NCBI GenBank assembly: GCA_910591455.2
Contig: OU342819.1
Location: 13,104,262 to 13,168,261 of the forward strand
DNA length: 64,000 bases
Source of the DNA: Pholis gunnellus
Lineage: Eukaryota > Chordata > Actinopteri > Perciformes > Pholidae
Direction of reading: 5' to 3'
The number at the start of each line of letters is the position of its first letter. Position 1 is the first letter of the stretch. This document shows positions 1 through 14,800 of this stretch, one piece after another. Under the pieces are notes generated by a model, which saw only the letters and a list, made by a program, of their open reading frames with translations, was not told where the DNA came from and made no database searches. Made by a program: the position numbers and the translations under genes.

Positions 1-2065
1 AGTTGTTTACTTGGTATTCATTATTATACAGAATAAACAATGTAAGTGAATTATAGCTATTGTTGCTTTACTTGTGCCCTCAGTCTGGCTAAACGTTCTA
101 AACCCGCTACTGCCTCAGACTCATATCCGTTTGCTGTATGCGAGTTTTGCAACTCAGGCTACAATACATCAAAGCAATTCAGAGACTCATCTTGTACTTG
201 TACTGGAGCATGAAAGAACATAGAGACAAAGTTGCTGATGCTTAAAAACAGAGAAAATGCCAACCAGCACCCCCCTTGCCAGACGGTTTTGGACATTTGG
301 GAGCTGATTTGACTGGCCTTAATACAGTACATGGCAGAGCCTCCGCACTGTACATGACTGTTTAAATCCAACGTACACGCATCAACAGAAAACATATGTG
401 GTTCTAACATCATCCTTCTCTGGAGCATTAACTGGTCTTATGCTTCACAAGCTCAGATGAGATGGCTTCTAGCCAGGGACATTCTGACCGTGTTTTTGAT
501 GGAAAGATTACTCTACTTAAGGGCAGTCTGTCTTTCTGGATGATCGTATGTATGTGAAACAGCATTGACATGGATGTTGGCAATGTCATTTGTAAAATAG
601 TATTTAAGGCCTGCAGCAGCATTGCTACAGCTTAGCCACCATCAATATAGTCTAGTGTTGCAGTGGATGCCTTTTCAGCTAAAAATCCATTATGCAGACA
701 TATAAGACTGTTCCAGTCATTCTCAATAAAGAACAACTCATAACGCTGATTGACTGCACCTAAGCGGTTTTGATATATTATTTTATGATATTTCATGATA
801 TGTTATTTGCTACATTCTTTATCATCGTCTCCCTTCTGCCCTGGATTCTGGTGTGTTCCCTCTGCGGGATGAGTGAAGCTGGCTGTCAGCCCCACTAATT
901 ATGCAATCTGTGGCTGGGTTTAATGGGAGAGAGCGGGGTATTTTTGGGAGAGAGTTCCAACACAGCAGCGATATAACAGCTGACATTTTGGTAAGAAAAG
1001 CAAAAGCAGCAGCTGAGCTCAGTCAGGTATTTTGGTGGAGGTTAAATTGAAAATCTTGACTAACAACTAGACTTCTTACGGATCGGGTAGTAGTGGAAAC
1101 ATTTGTGTGGTGACTCAATATGTCATGAGCCTAAAAGGCAGCATAAACAATCCAGCACTATTCGTAGGTATCATAGATTAAAATTCAGCCCATACATGTT
1201 GTGTTTTTGCATTGTAGTCCAGCTATTTATGGAAAAGCCCATCTTTGTGACTCCACGGATTTTTTTTCTTCCTCTCTGACAGTTACAACTACTCCAAACT
1301 CGGGCGTTGGATATGTGCGTATTTGTGCGGGCATGTAGCTTAGTCACTCCATTATTAATGCAGTGTTTTTTTTGTTTGCTTGTTTCGGAGCCACCCAATC
1401 CTCCCTTAGGGATGCATTTTTAACGATCCAGGAAAGGCGAGACGAGCCTTGCGGTTTTTAAGGCTGGTCAGTTGCCTTACAGTGGACTGTGTCATGGACC
1501 GCCATCCAACCCAATTCATTCTGGTCCCCTGCTAATGATATCATCAGCGTGCTGCCATCTTTTTATTGCGGTAAAAAACGGCACAGAACAGAGTGTCTCA
1601 GTGACACAATGTTCTCAGTGTTTGCTAAGCCGGTGCTGAGGACGGTTCAGACTGCTGCACTTGTCGCCACGTTCTTGTTTGCAGTGAGTCAGGAACATGA
1701 TTAAGGCAAACGGTCTGGATTCAAACTTATTGAAATGCTGAAATATCGACCCTTTCGACTGCTTTCTGTCCTGAGATCTGTGCCACAAGCAGAATTATTC
1801 CAGATCACACAGAGCGGTTATTATGCTGTGTGGTCCCAAACTCTGCCAAGTCATTGTTGCATAATGAAGTCCATAGCGTAGATAGTGGGCGGGTAGAGCA
1901 GCAGTAATGTAACAAGCAACATGTTGTTGTTGTTGTGTTTTCTCTGATCCCAGCTCCCACTCACTGTATATGACCAACACCTGAAATAAAGCAGGACATT
2001 GTCTACTCTGCATCCATTCACTAGGTGTTTACTACGCTCTGCCCCTGTTTGAAGCTGGCCCCTCG

Positions 2066-2074
<9 letters not shown>

Positions 2075-2122
<48 letters not shown>
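2075..2122. repeat. (CT)n microsatellite
   Basis: Near-perfect CT dinucleotide array of about 24 units, flanked by degenerate CT. Confidence 0.95.
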
Positions 2123-2133
<11 letters not shown>

Positions 2134-2742
2134 GTCCTGTAGTTGGCCAGTGGCTTGGTTTGCTGGTGGGAGTCATGGCACCCAGTGGTATTGTGCCATA
2201 AACAGCGGACTGAAGTGCATTTTTGAGGGGAAAAAAAAAACAAGCCGGCTACGTTAAAGCTACCCGGAAATTAAATCTTCATTACATTTTGAAAAATACT
2301 AGGTATTAGCAGTGTATTTCTCTCAAAGATCTCCACTTGTGTGAGCAGTATGTGTGTCTACTCTGTATGCAGAAGGTACTTCGGTTAAAAAAAGAAATGC
2401 TGACTAAGATGTTGGCATTCCCTGCCCGACATGTCAAAAGTCAGTGTCACTTCCTCAGACGAGGGTTGATTTATGTCAAGATGATGGAAAGGTTGGCCTT
2501 CAATTGACTGTAAACATCTGTACGTTCTTACTGATCTTTATACAGAACGGGTTACTGAATGTTTCTGTTTGTCTCTCTCTTTTCTCACTCTCACTTCATC
2601 CCATCTGCACCTCCTCTTTTTATCTGTCAGTCTCTCTCGGCATGCTCTCTCAAGACATGAATTAATTTCCACCATCAGCAACTGCCTCGTCCTTCAGCAT
2701 CCAGACACTTTCTTCAGCACCTGTCAGCTCTCCGGCACGGTC

Positions 2743-2743
<1 letters not shown>

Positions 2744-2805
<62 letters not shown>
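2744..2805. repeat. (GT)n microsatellite
   Basis: About 31 uninterrupted TG units. The long Cys-Val or Thr-His reading frames here are artefacts of the repeat. Confidence 0.97.
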
Positions 2806-2810
<5 letters not shown>

Positions 2811-2864
2811 CCACAGGTAGAAGTAATGGAATGCAAATGTGCTGAGTTGTCGCTGCAGAGCAGA

Positions 2865-2999
<135 letters not shown>

Positions 3000-5224
3000 T
3001 GTGCCAGGTTGTAGTTAATCCACTGCAGGGTTTGCTGGGCTCGCGCCACAGCAGTAGGAACATTTCTCCTGGGCTTTCTAGCCTCTTATTGCCCTGGGCA
3101 GCGTCCACTGTCTGGAAGGCTCAGGCGACGGCACTGGCACCGACACACCAATGGCCCGGTTTAATACCATCAGAGGCGGTTGGCTGGGCATTGGCACCAT
3201 GCTGTGACATCTTAGGCAGGGACTCAAACAACCCTGGAGCAAATTTTCCCCAAGCCTCACTCGCTCCTCCGCTTTTCTTCTTTTCTTTTTCATTTTCTTT
3301 TCTTTATTCTTCTCTTGCTGGCTGTTACACTCTTCAATAGCCTTAATGCCTGCTGCTTTAACCCATGAATCATATGAGTCACTCAGTTTCTCTCTCTGTT
3401 GATATTGCGTCCCATCCTCTGTAAACTCGATTCTTCCTGTTCATTTACTACTCATCCATTTTCTCATCATGTTAAAGCATCTCTTCTTGTGTCCCCTCAT
3501 TTGTCCTCCTATTTCTGTCTCAGTACAACGTCTCCATCTCTCATTTTCCTCCCCATCCAAATGTTATCTCCTTTTTTTCTTTTCTTTTTTACCCTTTTCT
3601 CGTCCAGACTTACCCCGATGCTCTGTTGCTCCCTCTTCCTCTCTCCTCCCCTGTGGCTTAGTGATCTCCTGGTTAATCCTTGCTCGTCGTTCCCTGACGC
3701 CAACCCAACATCTATTCAGGCTGACTGACAGACACTATTTTGCTGAGGGGTTGTCATCGTGAGATGAATCTTGAATCAGGACACCAGCTTGGCATGTACA
3801 TGCCTGCATGCTTATGCACACATGTATCTGCGATGAAACACTCATGCACGCAAAGCCTTCATGCACACTCATACTGTTATCGCTCAAATGCCGGATGTAC
3901 ATTTTTAGCATACACACCTAAGCACTCTTAAAGAAATACAAGGTGAGTGAGAGGCACTTGTGCCAAGTCAAAGGGCTCCGCTTTATTGAAGTTGGTGGCT
4001 GAGGTCGTTCGCAGGCATTTACAGTCACAGCAGCTGCAGCAGCATCCGTAAATGACAGTAAAACTGCATTTCAGAAGAATCAAACCAAACTCCCTCAAAC
4101 CTCTTGCGAGGCGTGGAGATCAGATAACAACAGTCAATCTGTGGAGCAGAACTGCTGTCTGTACTTAAGTACTAGTATCTCCATTGTAAGGGGTTTTTGA
4201 TTACTGACAAAACGCAAAATGTACACGTGCGTCAGTGTGTTTGGTGTCAGCGGCATCAGTCCGTGTGTTGTATGGATTAGAGATGAGGATAAACTGAGGA
4301 AGAGAAGAGTTATTGGTTTAAATTGTGAGGAATGACAAACAGCGAGAGAGGAGAAGTAGTCAATACCAGACTTAACAGTGTGTATGTTAGACCTCAGAGA
4401 AAGAGGTGTGCTTGCATTTATACTGTATTTGTGGGTGGATGAGAGGTGACGTTACACTGAAAGAGCTGCTGTAAGACGTTTGCATTTACTTGCTCCCATC
4501 TTCAAAGGATGTTCTGAACAGAAGTTTTAGATTAAGGTTTAGAGAGCATGATTTATTCAGCAAGCCACCTAGCACATATGGTCCAGAAAACTATTTAAAA
4601 CCCTCTTGCAGGATTTTATATATATCGCCATCCAAAAAATTGGAATTGGTAGTTTATTAAGCTTGAAAGAAAGTGCAGACAGTTTAGTAGAATATATTTA
4701 CATGTAAATGGTTGTGTGTTGTGTTCTGTCCTTCAAAAGACTATTCCAATTCCAGGGAGGCACCACATGGGGAGAGGGCACAATATACTTCAATATTCAG
4801 TGGTTGTCCTTGTGCACTGCCTCTTCAATACAAACTGAATTTCAGTTGAGCATAATGACCTGCCTCAGCACACACCAACTGTGCTTGAAAGTGGAAATGT
4901 GTTGCCGGTTGTCATGAGGATATAGATTTCACACAGTTAATAATGCAGATAAGGCTGAAATGCTCTTGACGTTTCTGTTCCCAGGGATCTTTTTATTAGA
5001 TTATGTGAGTCAACACATTGATATGCGTCATACTAAGTTTGGCGGAGCTGTCAAGATTCATTTCGTCTCTTGAGTCTGCCTCTACATACAGACAGTGTTG
5101 GGTTTTGTCGGCTCTGGCAAGTTTTCGCACCATGTTTGTTTGTCTTAAATTGTAATTCCTGTAAAGGCCAATAATCTTATCAAAGCAACCTGGACTTAAA
5201 AACACTAAGAGTAAGCCATGCTAC

Positions 5225-5475
5225 CAGCTCTGTGACACTGTTCTTCGCGGTGCTTTGAGTGTTCATAGTAGCATGCTAGCATGCTCACAATGACAATCCT
5301 AGCATGTTGGGTTTTGCAGGTTTAATCTTTACCATGTTCACCATCCCTTTTTAGCGCCATAGCATGCTAGCATTTACTAATTAGCACTAAACAAAGTAGT
5401 TGAGGCTGGTGGGAATGTCATTGGTTGTGCATGTATTTGGTCATACTGTGCAGCCAGCAGACACATATGCATATC
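5225..5475 (+). repeat. Dispersed teleost repeat with AGCATGCTAGCATG motifs
   Basis: Contains repeated variants of tagcatgctagcatgctca, then ccatgttcaccat, ctaattagcactaaac and gctggtgggaatgtcattgg. I recall this order of motifs as a family scattered through introns and UTRs of percomorph fishes. No coding capacity is visible. Boundaries are approximate and the class is unknown to me. Confidence 0.6.
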
Positions 5476-6569
5476 ATTTAGTGGCAATTTATTTAAATGT
5501 CAATTTTGTTTGAGTACAGCCGCTATACATGTGTGTTTAGCTGCAGTCCTAACTGTCTGTTCCACAGCTGCAGGCCTGGTCCTGTATTTTTCAGCTCTCT
5601 ATAGTAAAACACGCAGCAGGCAGCAGTGTCCTGCCATACTGCCAAGGTCAAACACAGTCGCACACATTACTGCACCATCTCACATATTCTCTTTCTGTCT
5701 CTTCCCTATCTTTCCTCTGTTACTTTTTTTTTTTTGGCGAGAACAAAATCCAGTTCTTGTCATAGAACATGAAGATTATTCGTCCTATCTAAGAGGAGAA
5801 ATGTAAAAACCTAGCCTGACTCATAATCGGTCTGCTCTGCGTGACCTTTACGTTTCAGCATGCTGTCCTACCTTTTTTTTAATCCTCTTTTAACCCAGGA
5901 TATTTTTTCCTTTGTGTTCCTCCTTTGGGTGCCTCAATATGTAGCAAATTAACTGAACATGGCCTGACAATCTAGTGAAAACCGGCAGGTCTTTCTTTAT
6001 CTTGTGGGTGAATGCTTTCCATTTGATGGTGCAGTCTGTCTCTTTGTTTCTCTTTCTCTCTCTTTCTGTCTATTCTTATTTCCCTTGTGCATGCTTTTTT
6101 ATTTATCTTGTCACTCCCTCTCTCAATCGCCAATGCTCTCTTGTCCATCCTTTGTCTTCTCTGTTCATCTGACTCTCAGATTTTTTGGAATTCCCTCTTC
6201 TGCCTCTTTGTTATCAATCTCCATCACTGCTCTGCCTCTTCTTTGCACGCCTCCTCTCATGGATCCACCATCATCTGTCCTCCCTCTCTCCGTGATCTCT
6301 CTCTTGCTCTCTGGCTCTCTCAAGTGACTGGCCACATGCTAATGTGTTTGTAGAGAGCACACAGTGACTGAGAGAGGCCATTAGAGAGTGTACTTAATGG
6401 TAACATCGCGTCCAGGACGTCCCGGGCAGTGCTGGTGTTAGCATCGGTCAGCAGTGTGTTTGTGCTGTGGTTTTTATTCGGAGTGTGTGTGTGTGTATGT
6501 CTCTTACTGATTGCTGAGGGTTTGTGCCTATATATTTTATTTTACATTTCTTTAATGCTATGCACAATA

Positions 6570-6634
6570 TTGTGTGTGTGTGTGTGTGTGTCTGTGTGTG
6601 TGTGTGTGTGTGTGTGCGTGTGCGCGTGTGCATG
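6570..6634. repeat. Interrupted (GT)n microsatellite
   Basis: GT units with single interruptions (tctgtg, gcgtgtgcgcgtg), ending in a GC-containing alternating purine-pyrimidine stretch. Confidence 0.9.
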
Positions 6635-8045
6635 CGTGCGTTAATAATGCAGGGCTGTTGATCACACTGAATGATTGATGACAGGGTCATGGATAGAGCT
6701 CACGCATGCTCACACAGGGGAAAGAATAAAAACTAACCCTGGCAGCATCCTGCTACATCAATGTGCCCAAGCTGTGCATACAACCAGCACAGTGTCTCTC
6801 AAACAGAGGGCCATTTATATATTCACTGTGGTTTTGGTGTCTTTATCATGTGGTAGATATTCGTCACATTGCCACATCCCCTACAGCATGAACAATGTGT
6901 GAAAATATACAAATATCTTGACTGATGATATTCATGCATGTTTTGAACTTGTTTGCCCTCATTATTGGCAACTTTCACGGTTCCAACATTACTAAAATGT
7001 TGATGACAGAAGCCAGCATTGCTTAGTGACAAACATAAATCAGGCTATAGGCCAGATCAATAGATGTGATGTGACATAGTGCCTTATTGATCTCTCTATT
7101 GAGATATTCCTCTTTCAAGCAATTCAAAGAGGTCAGGGCAGTGACTCACTTGGTCAGTGACACTACAGCCGGCTGGTTGTGGTAAAACTCTGTGGGCGTG
7201 CAGCGTTGTGAATAACTTGATTAATTGACGTAATCAAGCTAAATGTGTGATGTCCCCATCCAGAAATCCTCACTTGTAGGAGGCTTTAGATTCTCAGATT
7301 GTAATAATAGCAGCCGCAATCAGTGTGGGTTTTCTGCAGCTGTGTGTCTGAGTGAGAAACAGACTAGCGTGCATGTGCACATAGCGGCAAAGACACTTTG
7401 CATACCCTCGCACCCCTTTATTTGGCACCAGCAGCCAGCATTCTGCAGAACGCCGCACTACAAACAGCATGCACTTTGGAGTCTGCTTGTGCACAGCTCC
7501 TTCCCCTCCTCTTCGGTGCAGAGAGCAGCGGGAGCGCTTGGCCGGGATGAGATGTGAAGTGACGGCAGACTCTTGCTGTGCGGAGAGGCTCCTGCGAGGA
7601 CCACACTGCTTAGAGGAGGAGAATGGCCTCCCTATCCTCCATCACCACATTATGTTTCTCTAAGCTACAGTTATCTGTTGGCTAATGTGCTGAATTTGTG
7701 GTTGTAGCTGAGGATTTTTTTTAGAAGGGCCTTTATTTATCACAGCTTTAGTCAGCTTTGTAGGGTAGATAATGTCATGTTTGGGAATACAATTACTTCC
7801 AACCATTCAAAAACTTGTTAAGTAAGGAGCATTAATCACGGTTATCACCAAAGAATAGAAGTGTTTTGTCATATTTGTCCTTTATAAAACGGTATCAAAC
7901 ATCCAGGATCATGCTGCTGAGGTGGTGGAACTATCTCTATCTCTGTAACTGCTCTATTTGATAAGATTATCCAATATTAGTCCCACAGCGGGGAAATTTG
8001 CATTTGTGTGCCCATGTTCTTTAACTCCTTGTGCTCCCTCTCCAG

Positions 8046-8178
8046 GTGTTCAACACCTACTCCAACGAGGACTATGACCGTCGTAACGAAGAGGTGGATC
8101 CTGTGGCCTCCTCCGCAGAGTACGAGCTGGAGAAGAGGGTGGAGAAGCTGGAGCTCTTCCCCGTGGAGCTGGAGAAAG
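8046..8178 (+). CDS. ppp1r9a: ppp1r9a visible exon 1: segment just before PDZ
   Basis: Acceptor ctctccag, donor GTGGGG. The 133 nt enter at phase 0 and leave one base over. It encodes VFNTYSNEDYDRR and then SAEYELEKRVEKLELFPVEL, nearly identical to mammalian neurabin and spinophilin just N-terminal to the PDZ domain. In that family this region packs beside the PP1-docking segment. Confidence 0.95.
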
Positions 8179-11100
8179 GTGGGGAAGAAAATCTAAGAAC
8201 ATCGTAAAACGAGGGGGTGGATCCTGTCAGTTACCCATTTTACCCAGTAGACAGAATCACCCACGTACGGGATGTGTGTGTCACTTCTCTTTAATCAAAG
8301 GAGTGATATTTCTATTTTCGTCTTTCTATCCGGGGTTGTTTCCTCATTATTTTCTTCATTATTTCTTTATCCATCCCCCCCCCCCAATTAATGTCTTGAA
8401 TTTCTAGGCCAGCCATTAACAACGAGGCTTCTTACTTGAAATACCCTTGTGGAAGTTCACTACAAATCTGATTAGATCACATTAAACGATATTGTAGTGT
8501 ACAGCTTCTCCTAACTCCCCAGCATGAGCCTCTTCACTTGTCTTTTCCTGTTGAGGTTTTGCTGTGTTGAAATTCAACATGGCCAAGGACCTGAAATACA
8601 ATTACTTTGCATCATAGGATATCACCATCCACTCGCTGTTACGTAACCCTAACAACTCATGAATAGTTAATTCAGGATGGGGACTGATGAATGCTACTCT
8701 GTTCGGGAATTTCCCATCCAGGCACATTTCCTATTCATGTGAACTTGCCTATAGTAAACGCCTCCTCCTCTTCTCTATTAATAAATCAACTGTTCTTCTG
8801 TTTTAGTGAATTCATCCATCCATTTTTCCTTGTGTCCCGTAGATCCACCTGACAATAGTTTACTAAGAGCAATTTTGGGTTTGATCCAAGCTTGTTGGAA
8901 AGTTGGAAAACAGAAGCTTTTAACCCGTCACACACTTATTGAGACTCAAACACTTTAACTACGTGGTGTGTATGTTCCCAGATGAAGATGGCCTGGGGGT
9001 CAGTATCATCGGGATGGGTGTCGGCGCTGACGCAGGCCTGGAGAAACTGGGTATCTTCGTCAAGACCGTCATCGAGGGCGGAGCCGCTGAGAGAGACACC
9101 AGGTGAGATCTGCTTTCCTATTGGACGTCACACATATCCCTGAGCGATGGGTGAGTCTGGGGACACAAGCAGATTAGAGTTGCAGGAAAGCTCCCATGTG
9201 ACCAACGTTGCACTTAACACCCATTGTACAAAAATACACACAACAATTCGTGTCCACTTTCCCACCACCACCTTCTCACCCTCACACAGTCGCACAGTCA
9301 CGCTTTGTTCCTGTCAGCTTTAGCAACATGGGTTAGGATTAGACCCACTGGGAGAGGCGCAGTCTGGGACAGGAAGTCTCACACAGGACTGTGTGTGTGT
9401 GTGTGTTATGTTTCTTGTTTTCTGTGCAAGTTTGCAAAAGTTAGTCTGTAGAAAATGAGTTTCAATGTGTCTCTATATATGTCCCTAGATGATTCTCGTG
9501 TGTGTTGCTGTTGTTGCGAGGGAGAAGATGTCTATGCATTGTGTGTATTTGTGCACTCTAAAGTGTGAACAGTGCAGAGTAAGCACTCAGCCAGCGGTAG
9601 AGGAAAAGATGACAGCTTCCCAGCAGGCGAGCTGTGGTTTTCTGCCTCTAAACCGACCAGCTTCTACCTATTAGTGTGTCTGTGTGGTTCAGGTTCCCCA
9701 TAAACAGATTAAAAGACTGATAGGCACTTCCATTCCATGCAGTATGAGAGCAGTAAGTACTGTAAGCTCGGCATGCACACTGGGAAACCTAGTGCACTGA
9801 GGCTGTTTGCGGTAGGTAGGTGCGTTTCCCTTGGGGATTAATTTTTTCTTTCATGTAGCAGCCAGGGCTGCCATTTTTAGGAACACATGAGAGTGAGATT
9901 AGTTAAAATGTAGCGAGCAGACGGGGGGGAGAGAAGTAGCGAGTGAGGAAAAGAACAGTCTTGTTCAAAAGTGAGAGAAGTTTTTCTAAGATGACAGTTG
10001 CACTGTAAAAAGTCTCATTTCCCTCAGTGACTGTGAGAAGTAAGAAGTCTGAAAAGATCAGAGGAAGGCTTTGCTAAAGCTCAGGTTCAATTCAATTCTG
10101 AGCCTGTAGATTTGATCCTGTTTCTCATTTATTCGAGCTGAACAAAGTTTTAATGTTACTGTACTTGGTTCTCCACAATCTATCCAATGTGTTTGCTGTT
10201 TTATTAATAATTGTCACAGACTCAAAATCAAAAGAGTCTCGATGAACAATGCCTGATTACATTGTCAGCCACGCTTGCGGCATGTTTTCTAGGGATGGCA
10301 ATGTAAGTCTGTCGGTTTGTTCGCTGCTTTGGCCCAGACTTCCATGTTGGTGGTACTGCAAGTTTATAACAAAAAGAAATTGGTCAGATTAAACAGTTAT
10401 GGACTTAGGTGTATACATGGTAATAAAAACGTTGCATGTTGTATTTCAAACATTCTCTCTGTTCACTATTCAGACTTGCTGTGAAAACCCTTCATTTACA
10501 ATTCCAATCCTAGGGAAGGGAAATAAATTAGAAAAAATACACATAAATATACAAATAATATAAAATAATCATAGTTGAAGAAAGAAAATAGATAAATAAT
10601 GATAGACTGTTAGGGGTCTCGAGCAGTACAGCCTTTTATGTAGAGCACTGACATGCTTAAAAACAAGCACAGGAAGGAAGAAGAAAAATGTGACCTCAGT
10701 GACAAATCAGGGGCCTTTCCAAATCCTATTTCCTACACTCCTAGTTATACACATACATACCAATGACTTTGCTCAGCCGTAAAGTTATCAGAGTCTAAAG
10801 CATCAATGCGGCTTAAGAAATGTTACCATATCAATGCAAACTATGTACACCAGATCTTCTCCAACTTGATAATATACAACACATCCCTAATCCATTGTGC
10901 AAATGTTGAAGGGTTATAATCTTTCCATCTAATCAAAATCTGTCATCTAACAAAAGACAAAAGGTTTAGTTTAGCCCGTTTGAACTTTGATCCCATCTGC
11001 TGCTGCCCTGCAGAGACCACAAACAGAGCAATTCAATTTTCAATTTTTCAATTGAATTTATTTTGTATAGCCCAAAATCACAAAACATAAATTTGCCTCA

Positions 11101-11846
11101 GAGGGCTTTACAATCTGTACACATGTGACATCCTCTGTCCCAGGACCCTCACATCGGAACAGGAAAAACTCTCCCAAAAAAGCCCTTTAACGGGGAGAAA
11201 CCTGAGGGAGAGTAACAGAGGAGGAATCCCTCTCCCAGGATGGACAGAAGTGCAATAGATATAATGTGTACAGAATGAACAACATAACAGAATTACAACA
11301 CATTCATATGACATCAATTATTCATATAATGAGAGTAGTAAGTATAATAGTGATGGAAACATTACGATTACTAGAGCAGGAGATGGAGGAGGAATACTTC
11401 CTCTTTACATCTCATGTTTTAATAGTGTAGGTCAGTTTAATGCAGTGTTCAAACATTAACTTGCATGATTAGGGCCTCTGTGGAAACAGAATCCTCCTTT
11501 ATTGTGAATCTGCAGCTTTGCCTGTGTCTCCGTGATTGATATCACAACAAACCTTCATCACAACATCAGAGAAATAGACCAAAGACTCGAGATATTAGCA
11601 ATAATTACTAAATAGCTTGTGCACATTCATTTGCTTTCTAAGTGCTATCTCACTCACACTCACACTCAGGGGAGGAGTCACTAGCCAGAATGTAATTTCC
11701 TTCCATCATTACCCTTTCCAGCTGTGGTTCTCCCTCTCTTTCTCTTTCTGAGTCGGACGTAATGGTCTGACACACACACACACTCACAGGCAGACAGATA
11801 AATGGGTTTGGTTGTGGCTCATTGTATTGTCTGGCACAGATGACCC

Positions 11847-11877
<31 letters not shown>

Positions 11878-14800
11878 CCCGGGGTGAGATGGGGTTTATG
11901 AGATGAAGGTGTGTGTGTGTGTTTTGTTATATTCGTATGAATCTTCCTTTGTTGTCAATTTGTTTTTATTTGTTTTCCAGCTGCCCTCGCTCAGCCGCTG
12001 TATGTCAACCAGCCTCGGTCACCTAAAGCCAAATTGACACATTAGATGCTGTGAAGGTCAGAAAAGCGTCTGAGCTGCTGACTGGCCGACAACCGGCTCG
12101 CGCTCTGTCTACCTGTCAGGCTGACGTGTCTCTCTACATCCATACGGCAGCTCTGGTCGATGTGTTGGGTGTCACGGTTATATTGAATCCCGCTCTGCAG
12201 CTGCTGAATGTTGTGACAGGCTGAGAAAGGAGCAGAAAGGACATTGCTAACTGCAGTTGATGATGCAACCATCGGAGGACATTGCTTGATTTAGATCTTG
12301 ACTTTGCACGAAATCTGCTCAGAAATTCAGTATGCAGAGGTTTGCAGTAAGTAAACGGTGTTGGGTTGGGAGCTTAACCCATTCTAGGGACTAAAGAAAG
12401 GATTTGTCTGTGTTTTGTGAGTCCCTGAAGTTTAAGGAAGTATCAATCACTATACTCTTTCAACAATAAATGTCCCAATAGTAATTTAACCTTTTACTTT
12501 TATTTTTTTTTATTAGGCCCTTTAATTGTTGTTCCATCATGCAAATGAGGAAAAATTGGCTTTCATCGGTCAGTGGTGCTCAGATTACAGCATTCATAAA
12601 CATTTACACAAAATACTGTAGTCAGCTTCTTTGAATGAACTCCATGTATTTAGAAGTTGTTCGTGAGGCAGAATTAGTTTGGTGCATGCTAATTGATCTC
12701 TATAGAACCGAATAAAACTCATGAAACACTTACTCATTATCCTCTCAATTATCCTGAGCATGATTAGGCTCCAGCCTAGTTGTTCTGGTTTGATTGGACC
12801 ATTTTATATCACAAAATGTGATAATTGGACTAGATTACAGTGTAATTAAATTGTCTGCATTCAACGATATTGAAGAGGTTGGTGGAAGCCCGACATACAA
12901 TATGTGCATGCTGTTATGACTTTGACCAAATAGAAGCACGACCTCTACAGTGGGTTTGTTGTAGAAGCAAACGATACATGTCTGGTGCCTTCAAGCGGTG
13001 AAGTATTAGAACAATCTGCTGTTTTCTTGAAAAATAATGAGAGCTAGTTTTTGTTTTATTCATATGTCGAAGAAATTATTTAAAACTATGTTTCAGAAGA
13101 ATCCTCAGTCTGGTTTTTATGCAGATTTCCAAGTGGGTTTAAATGGAATACTTAGCAAGGACGTCTCTTTTTAAGTAATGTTCCCTCTATTTCCCTGTCA
13201 TGAATAGTGGATCATCAGGAGTTTGATTTCAGAGCAAGAACTTAGCTGATCTCTCATCGTTTTCGGTGCAGAATTTCCGGCTGTGTTGTAGCTCAGGGCG
13301 AAATGCTCGCTGGACCCCCTGACCTCGTTAGCCCTCCTAGTTTGTTTTGAGCCTCATCTCTTCTGTCTCTTGGTCAGGCAATAGTCTGAAGCTATCGCAG
13401 TGGAGATTTGTGACCGCAAGAAAGTCTGACACTGTTGCAATTCTGAAAATAATGTGAATATGCAGGCCAGTTTGTTTGTCCCTTGTGCTTCTTTTTGCTG
13501 CACAAGTCGTGAGAGACGAGTAGTCAGGGGACATTGTGTATGGGCCATATCGGGATTACTTCAGCTCACACGTACGCACAGATCGTGAACACAAACTGAC
13601 TCACCAGTTTAACACACATAAAGTATTTGTTATTATGCACAAAGTGTTGACTGATGCTTTCATCTGTGTGTGTGTGTGTGTGTGTGCGTCAGGATCAAGG
13701 TGAATGACCAGATCGTGGAGGTGGATGGGACCAGTCTGGTGGGCGTCACCCAGAGCTTCGCCGCCTCCGTCCTCAGGAACACATCAGGAGTCGTCAGGTA
13801 CGGCCCTCAAACAAACACGAAGCTAATTATTAGTCCCACGTATAGTCTTTTGATCCTATGTATATTTTATTTAAGTACAAAAACAATTCTACGACTTAGT
13901 CAGGACTTAATAGAAACAGGACAGAGTGATGCCAGTGATTTCATTAGGTGTTTAAAATATAATATCAAGGTCAGGTAGATTGGACACATATTCTACTATG
14001 GTACTCCAACATCAGTTGAAGCTTATATAGAGAATAAGATGCAAAGACTCAGTGCTTGATAAATTAGTTTTTTTAACGTTATTATTTATTTATTGCATTC
14101 ACACATTAGATTTGTAGGTTTTCACCCTCTGATGAGGATCTTTGGATTACCATAAGATTATAGAAGTGTGTCAAGCAGCTATCAGCCCCGAGAACCAGAC
14201 GTACCAGCGTACAGTATCAGACATAATTACTAACAAACTGAAGCCTCTAAAAACCTCCTTTTTAAACTCAGCAGTGATCAGCGAGGACAGTCTTCGCTGT
14301 TCACTACCACTGCATGGGGCAATTCTGAAAGCTGCTCATCCTGCTGTCATGGTGCAAAAGTGGCAAAACAGCCGCTGAAGCCGCCGTGAGATTTTGTTTG
14401 GCAGGCCCCTCAACGCCATTACCATATCTGAGATACGGGAGGATGTGGGAACACCGTATGTGACAAAAGTCTGGTGCGTTTGACAGTCGAGCAGTTTTTG
14501 GCAGGGGTTCGCTAAGAGCAGTGTGGAGCAGACAACACAGAGCATGGCAGCAAGGCTTTGATTTGGAAAACCAGTGTTATCCTTGGCAATGTTGTTTGCC
14601 TGCCATCTCTTACTTTCAGTTGGTTCTTTCTGTTGTCTTTGTTTTTTTATGATTTACTGTTGTCTTTTCTATTCATATTTCATCACCATCATTTTTTATT
14701 GAGTATTTCCTCCTCTCTGAATACTCTTTTCACTCTTTCTCATCTTGGTTGCTGTTTTTCACACATTCTCACTCCCAACTTATGTCATATACCGACGCTT

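Larger units (their letters stand above)
9103..13692 (+). other. ppp1r9a intron inside the PDZ-coding region, 4.6 kb
   Basis: No exon found. It contains a dispersed repeat at about 11025-11375, short GT arrays and AT-rich sequence. It splits the PDZ domain after the Arg that precedes IKVND. Confidence 0.7.

Noticed and set aside
7955..8005. attagtcccacagcggggaa motif near the first visible neurabin exon
   Set aside because: It resembles the end of a fish repeat, but the stretch is too short to call an element.
14142..14378. 78-codon open frame with some protein-like composition
   Set aside because: No recognisable family, no splice context, and it lies inside a neurabin intron.
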